9,572 bases of DNA from Methanomicrobium sp. (GTDB lineage: Archaea > Halobacteriota > Methanomicrobia > Methanomicrobiales > Methanomicrobiaceae), in assembly GCA_017553245.1 (NCBI GenBank), contig JAFZMT010000039.1, forward strand, positions 1-9,572, given 5' to 3'. Position numbers and translations under genes: made by a program. The notes under the pieces were generated by a model. The model saw only the letters and a program-made list of their open reading frames with translations, searched no databases and had not been told where the DNA came from. Shown here piece after piece: positions 7,205-9,572 of the stretch; within the stretch, counting starts at the first letter, position 1; every line of letters begins with the position of its first letter.

Positions 7205-7241
7205 ATATCTTCAGATATACTCTGATTATACTCAGATTAAC
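7205..7241. promoter_or_regulatory. Palindrome and tandem-repeat cluster upstream of nadE; candidate promoter/operator
   Basis: Three 10-11 base units sit head to tail: TCAGATATAC (7211-7220), TCTGATTATAC (7221-7231) and TCAGATTAAC (7232-7241), close to one helical turn each. Two inverted repeats are interlaced: ATATCT/AGATAT with a 2-base spacer (7205-7218) and TCTGA/TCAGA with a 6-base spacer (7221-7236). TATA-like strings (GATATAC, GATTATAC) lie 27-45 bases before the nadE ATG at 7258. The cluster could combine the core promoter with a regulator site; no known regulator was recognised. Confidence 0.5.
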
Positions 7242-7257
7242 GGAATGCGAGGCACAT

Positions 7258-8031
7258 ATGAAAGAACTCTGCGAAGGATGCGAATGCGAAAAGATAGAGC
7301 AGATGATACGTCACACTGTCTGGTCTTCGGGACGAAAGAAGATAATCATAGGACTTTCGGGCGGAATCGACTCGGCACTTGCGGCAGTACTCTGCACAAG
7401 AGCGGTCGGAGCGGAAAATGTCCTCGGATACATGCTTCCCTCGGCTGTGACGCCCGAAGAGGATATCGCGGATGTAAAGGCGCTCTGCGAAAAATTCAAA
7501 ATCAGACTCACGATTGTACCGATTGCGGGATTAATCAAAGAATTTTCAAAGATTGAGGGCTTTGAGGATTCCAACTATCTCCTTGGCAATGTCATGGCAC
7601 GCATAAGGATGACCGTCCTTTACTACTACGCAAACCTCCATGACGGTCTCGTCTGCGGCACTTCCAACAAGAGCGAGTATCTTTTGGGCTATTCAACCAA
7701 GCACGGCGATGATGCGGGCGATATCGAGCCGCTCATGCACCTCTACAAATCCGATGTCCGCATTCTCTCGGCGTTCACCGGCGTCATTGAGCCGATTATC
7801 AATAAAACGCCCTCGGCAGGACTTTACAGCGGTCAGAGCGATGAGAAGGAGATAGGGTTTACATACGCCGTCATAGACGAAGCGCTCAGAAATCTCGAGG
7901 CAAACGGCTGGAAACCGCAGAACGATACCGAGAGTGCCATACTTGAAAAGGTAAAGAAGGCGGCACACAAGAGGAATGCACCGCCGAATCTGCTGAAGGA
8001 CAGCGGCAACGGCGACGGTTGCAGAATATAA
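7258..8031 (+). CDS. nadE: NH3-dependent NAD+ synthetase
   Basis: This cytosolic enzyme makes NAD+ from deamido-NAD+ (NaAD), ATP and ammonia, the last step of NAD biosynthesis. The 257-residue product has the intact N-type PP-loop SGGIDS (34-39) for ATP pyrophosphate binding. It continues with 'NVMARIRMTVLYYYAN' and the 'CGTSNKSEYLLGYSTKHGD' substrate block, and near the C-terminus 'KTPSAGLYSGQSDEKEIG'. There is no N-terminal glutaminase domain, and the length fits the ammonia-dependent class. The ATG at 7258 was chosen because GAGG lies 5 bases upstream (7249-7252) and the family start matches. An in-frame TTG at 7201 would add 19 hydrophobic residues spanning the promoter-like repeats and is unlikely. 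The gene converges with pgi. Confidence 0.93.
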   Translation: MKELCEGCECEKIEQMIRHTVWSSGRKKIIIGLSGGIDSALAAVLCTRAVGAENVLGYMLPSAVTPEEDIADVKALCEKFKIRLTIVPIAGLIKEFSKIEGFEDSNYLLGNVMARIRMTVLYYYANLHDGLVCGTSNKSEYLLGYSTKHGDDAGDIEPLMHLYKSDVRILSAFTGVIEPIINKTPSAGLYSGQSDEKEIGFTYAVIDEALRNLEANGWKPQNDTESAILEKVKKAAHKRNAPPNLLKDSGNGDGCRI

Positions 8032-8048
8032 AAAAGTAAAAAAAAAGT
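8031..8048 (-). terminator. Poly-T terminator for the pgi transcript (minus strand)
   Basis: On the minus strand the convergent gap has runs of T9 (8046-8038) and T5 (8035-8031), about 50 bases beyond the pgi stop. Such T tracts are the usual intrinsic termination signal in archaea. The distal run touches the last base of the nadE stop codon. Confidence 0.6.
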
Positions 8049-8057
8049 TATGTATTC

Positions 8058-8117
8058 TATTTTCGGTTAATCGATTTTCGATTAATCAATTTCGACTAAT
8101 CCACTTTCGGCTGATTC
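8058..8117. repeat. Four-unit ~15-bp tandem repeat spanning the pgi 3' end
   Basis: Four related units lie head to tail at 8058-8072, 8073-8087, 8088-8101 and 8102-8117, with core TTTCG-(N)-YTAATC and lengths of 14-16 bases. The unit at 8102-8117 codes for the C-terminal N-Q-P-K-V-D residues of the cupin isomerase. The next unit carries its TAG stop, and the other two are non-coding. Confidence 0.65.
8065..8087. terminator. Perfect hairpin in the nadE-pgi convergent gap
   Basis: TTAATCGA (8067-8074) and TCGATTAA (8078-8085) form a perfect 8-bp stem around a TTT loop, extendable by a G-T and a G-C pair. It comes from two adjacent tandem units. It lies about 35 bases past the nadE stop and just past the pgi stop, so it could mark the 3' ends of both messages. 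No long T run follows on the plus strand, so termination there is weakly supported. Confidence 0.4.
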
Positions 8118-8836
8118 GTCAAGAATCTCCGATACTCCGGTGCTTTGACAGTATCGAGAATCCTGGGAACATTGAGATACTTCGGCAGAATGTCCCTGCC
8201 GATGAAAGAGTATATCGGAACGCCGTGCTTAAGATCAAGCTCGGGAATCTCAAAAGAATCTATGACTCTTATATCGGGGAGTCCGTCCGCATAGTGCGGA
8301 TTTCTGACAAAGCCCGAATCGAGTTCGTAGTAAGCCGCGCCGTGCATATCGCCGTAGAACTCATACTCGCTCTCAAACTCGCAGGATACGATATTTGCCA
8401 TCACAAGCCGCTTCTGTGACGGATTTATGGTCACATGCCCGTATCCGCTCGGAATCAGAACGACGTCCCCCTCGGATGCCCTGATTACGCAGATATCGCT
8501 TAAGTTGCGGTTCTGAAGCATAAAATGCGCCTCGCCCTCCAGAACCTGATAGAGTTCGGGATAGCCCCTGCCGCACGGCGCATTCGGATGATAATGCCCC
8601 TTGGTCTTTACAAACTCCGCACCCAGTCTGTTTGCGGGAATCACCGTAATATCGTACCTGAGACCGTTATCCTCAAGCCACTTCGCATCCCTTTCGTTCT
8701 TTGAAAGGGCGCGGTACATAAAATAGAGCGGAGTTGAGGGATCCATGCCCGATTTCGTGTCATAGAGCACGGATTCCATATCCTTTACTGTGCGTTCACC
8801 CGCCTTGGGAAGCGGTCCGTCCCAGAATTTAATCAT
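8096..8836 (-). CDS. pgi: Cupin-type (archaeal) glucose-6-phosphate isomerase
   Basis: The gene encodes a 246-residue cupin-family phosphoglucose isomerase (cPGI), a metal-dependent cytosolic enzyme that interconverts glucose 6-phosphate and fructose 6-phosphate. It is unrelated to the common PGI/PMI families. The metal site is complete: H81 and H83 in 'KGHYHP', E94 in 'GYPELYQVLEG', and H134 in 'PSGYGHVTINPS'. It is longer than the roughly 190-residue Pyrococcus enzyme, with extra sequence mostly at the C-terminus (from about residue 190, 'VIDSFEIPELDLKHG'). The ATG at 8836 overlaps the end of the upstream COG1361 gene by 8 bases (ATGATTAA), suggesting coupled translation; no Shine-Dalgarno is seen. 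In a methanogen it would serve gluconeogenesis and glycogen or surface-sugar supply. Confidence 0.92.
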   Translation of the reverse strand: MIKFWDGPLPKAGERTVKDMESVLYDTKSGMDPSTPLYFMYRALSKNERDAKWLEDNGLRYDITVIPANRLGAEFVKTKGHYHPNAPCGRGYPELYQVLEGEAHFMLQNRNLSDICVIRASEGDVVLIPSGYGHVTINPSQKRLVMANIVSCEFESEYEFYGDMHGAAYYELDSGFVRNPHYADGLPDIRVIDSFEIPELDLKHGVPIYSFIGRDILPKYLNVPRILDTVKAPEYRRFLTNQPKVD

Positions 8837-9572
8837 TATTCTTTATTTTACGCTGATATACTAAATATCCAACGATAAGAATTGCAAAGACGATTACGGT
8901 AAGGGCAATCGGACTGGTGAAGATGTCGCCGAGACTGCCGGTGTACTGAACCGTGACCTTCGCCTTCATGGAATCGGAGATCTGACTGTTATCAAGAGTG
9001 TCGCGGTATCTGATCTCGGTATCGATTCCGTAATCCTTCTCGGTCGCATCCGCTGACACGCTGATCTCGTAGACACCCGTAGCCGACTCTCCCGGGGCAA
9101 TGTTGCCGAGGTATGCTGTATCGTCATTTGAGCTGAACGGCTTTACGGCGCTGATACGTGCCTGTGCGTTGTATGCCGTAGTGTCACCGATGTTCTTGTA
9201 GGTAATCACAAGTTCGCCCTTCTGACCGGGTCTTAATGAACCTGCTTCGGATGTAATCTCGAACTTTACCTTGCCGCCGACGCCGACGCCGACAGTCTCA
9301 AGATCGGAGATCTTTTCTTTGCCGTTCTTGTCCTTGTAGGTTGCATAGACCGTTACCGGGTATGTCTTTGCCTCACCCTCGTTTGAGACCGAAGCCTTGA
9401 AAGTCACGTGTGCGGTCTCGCCGGGTGCAAACTCACCGACAAATGCGCTGGCATCCGTGGGGACGATGGCACTGCCTTCGGTCTTTTTGAGCCTGAGAAC
9501 GGTGTCGTAACCTGTCTCCGCGCCGGCATTGGTGACATCCATCTTGATATATCCTTCAACGCCGACGTTCAT
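8829..9572 (-). CDS. COG1361-type S-layer/surface protein with C-terminal membrane anchor, 5' part cut by window edge
   Basis: The visible 247 residues have no signal peptide and begin in the middle of a beta-rich domain ('GYIKMDVTNAGAETGYD'). The ATG at the very edge is therefore probably internal, and the true start lies to the right. Two similar extracellular Ig-like/CARDB-type modules are visible: one around 'AFVGEFAPGETAHVTF' (about 42-106) and one around 'AYLGNIAPGESATGVYEI' (about 152-210), suggesting an internal duplication. A single transmembrane helix (about 221-239, 'IALTVIVFAILIVGYLV') is followed by a short basic tail (QRKIKNND), so the bulk should be outside the cell. This matches archaeal COG1361 'S-layer domain' proteins, of unknown exact function and often near membrane exporters. 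The stop overlaps the pgi start by 8 bases. Confidence 0.8.
   Translation of the reverse strand: MNVGVEGYIKMDVTNAGAETGYDTVLRLKKTEGSAIVPTDASAFVGEFAPGETAHVTFKASVSNEGEAKTYPVTVYATYKDKNGKEKISDLETVGVGVGGKVKFEITSEAGSLRPGQKGELVITYKNIGDTTAYNAQARISAVKPFSSNDDTAYLGNIAPGESATGVYEISVSADATEKDYGIDTEIRYRDTLDNSQISDSMKAKVTVQYTGSLGDIFTSPIALTVIVFAILIVGYLVYQRKIKNND

Noticed and set aside
7201..7257. N-terminal extension of nadE from the TTG at 7201
   Set aside because: It would add 19 residues not typical of the family and place coding sequence over the promoter-like repeats; the ATG at 7258 has GAGG at a good distance.
9570..9572. ATG at the right edge as the true start of the COG1361 protein
   Set aside because: The protein begins mid-domain with no signal peptide, so the gene almost certainly continues beyond the window.

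Overview
The window looks like a piece of a methanogenic euryarchaeon, most plausibly from the Methanomicrobiales or a near relative. The gene set is archaeal: a RIO2-type kinase, a COG2433/DUF460 RNase H-like protein, a cupin-type glucose-6-phosphate isomerase, a COG1361 surface-type protein and an NH3-dependent NAD synthetase without a glutaminase domain. Several genes have an AT-rich TATA-like element about 25-35 bases ahead of the start codon and little or no Shine-Dalgarno sequence, as expected for leaderless or short-leader archaeal mRNAs. The lineage call is inference; no rRNA or tRNA gene was seen.

Minus-strand block, 6351 down to 1. Four genes run in the same direction: RIO2 kinase (6351-5479), the DUF460/COG2433 protein (5442-3337), thiamine-monophosphate kinase thiL (3261-2278), and a large AddB/RexB-like helicase-nuclease subunit (2157 to beyond base 1). 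Gaps are 36, 75 and 120 bases. The last gap holds a TATA-like element and an inverted repeat, so the AddB-like gene may have its own promoter. The AddB-like frame is open through the left edge and is easy to miss because it has no stop in the window.

Plus-strand block, 6421-8031. A 69-base divergent region separates RIO2 from a degenerate member of the TtuA/Ncs6 tRNA-thiolation family. That protein keeps an N-terminal zinc site but has lost its ATP-binding PP-loop. It is followed by nadE, a normal PP-loop enzyme, preceded by a compact cluster of palindromes and tandem repeats.

Right side, 9572 down to 8096 on the minus strand. A partial COG1361 cell-surface/membrane protein overlaps the start of the cupin-type pgi gene by 8 bases, implying one transcript. 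That transcript converges on nadE. The 64-base convergent gap carries a T9 run on the minus strand, a perfect 8-bp hairpin and a 15-bp tandem repeat that begins inside the pgi coding end.

Most genes are housekeeping (ribosome maturation, thiamine, NAD, sugar phosphate, DNA repair). The least ordinary items are the pseudo-PP-loop protein, the two-domain RNase H-like COG2433 protein, the AddB-like protein with no visible Walker A, and the regulatory-looking repeats ahead of nadE. I saw no CRISPR array, insertion sequence, prophage or obvious new defence system.
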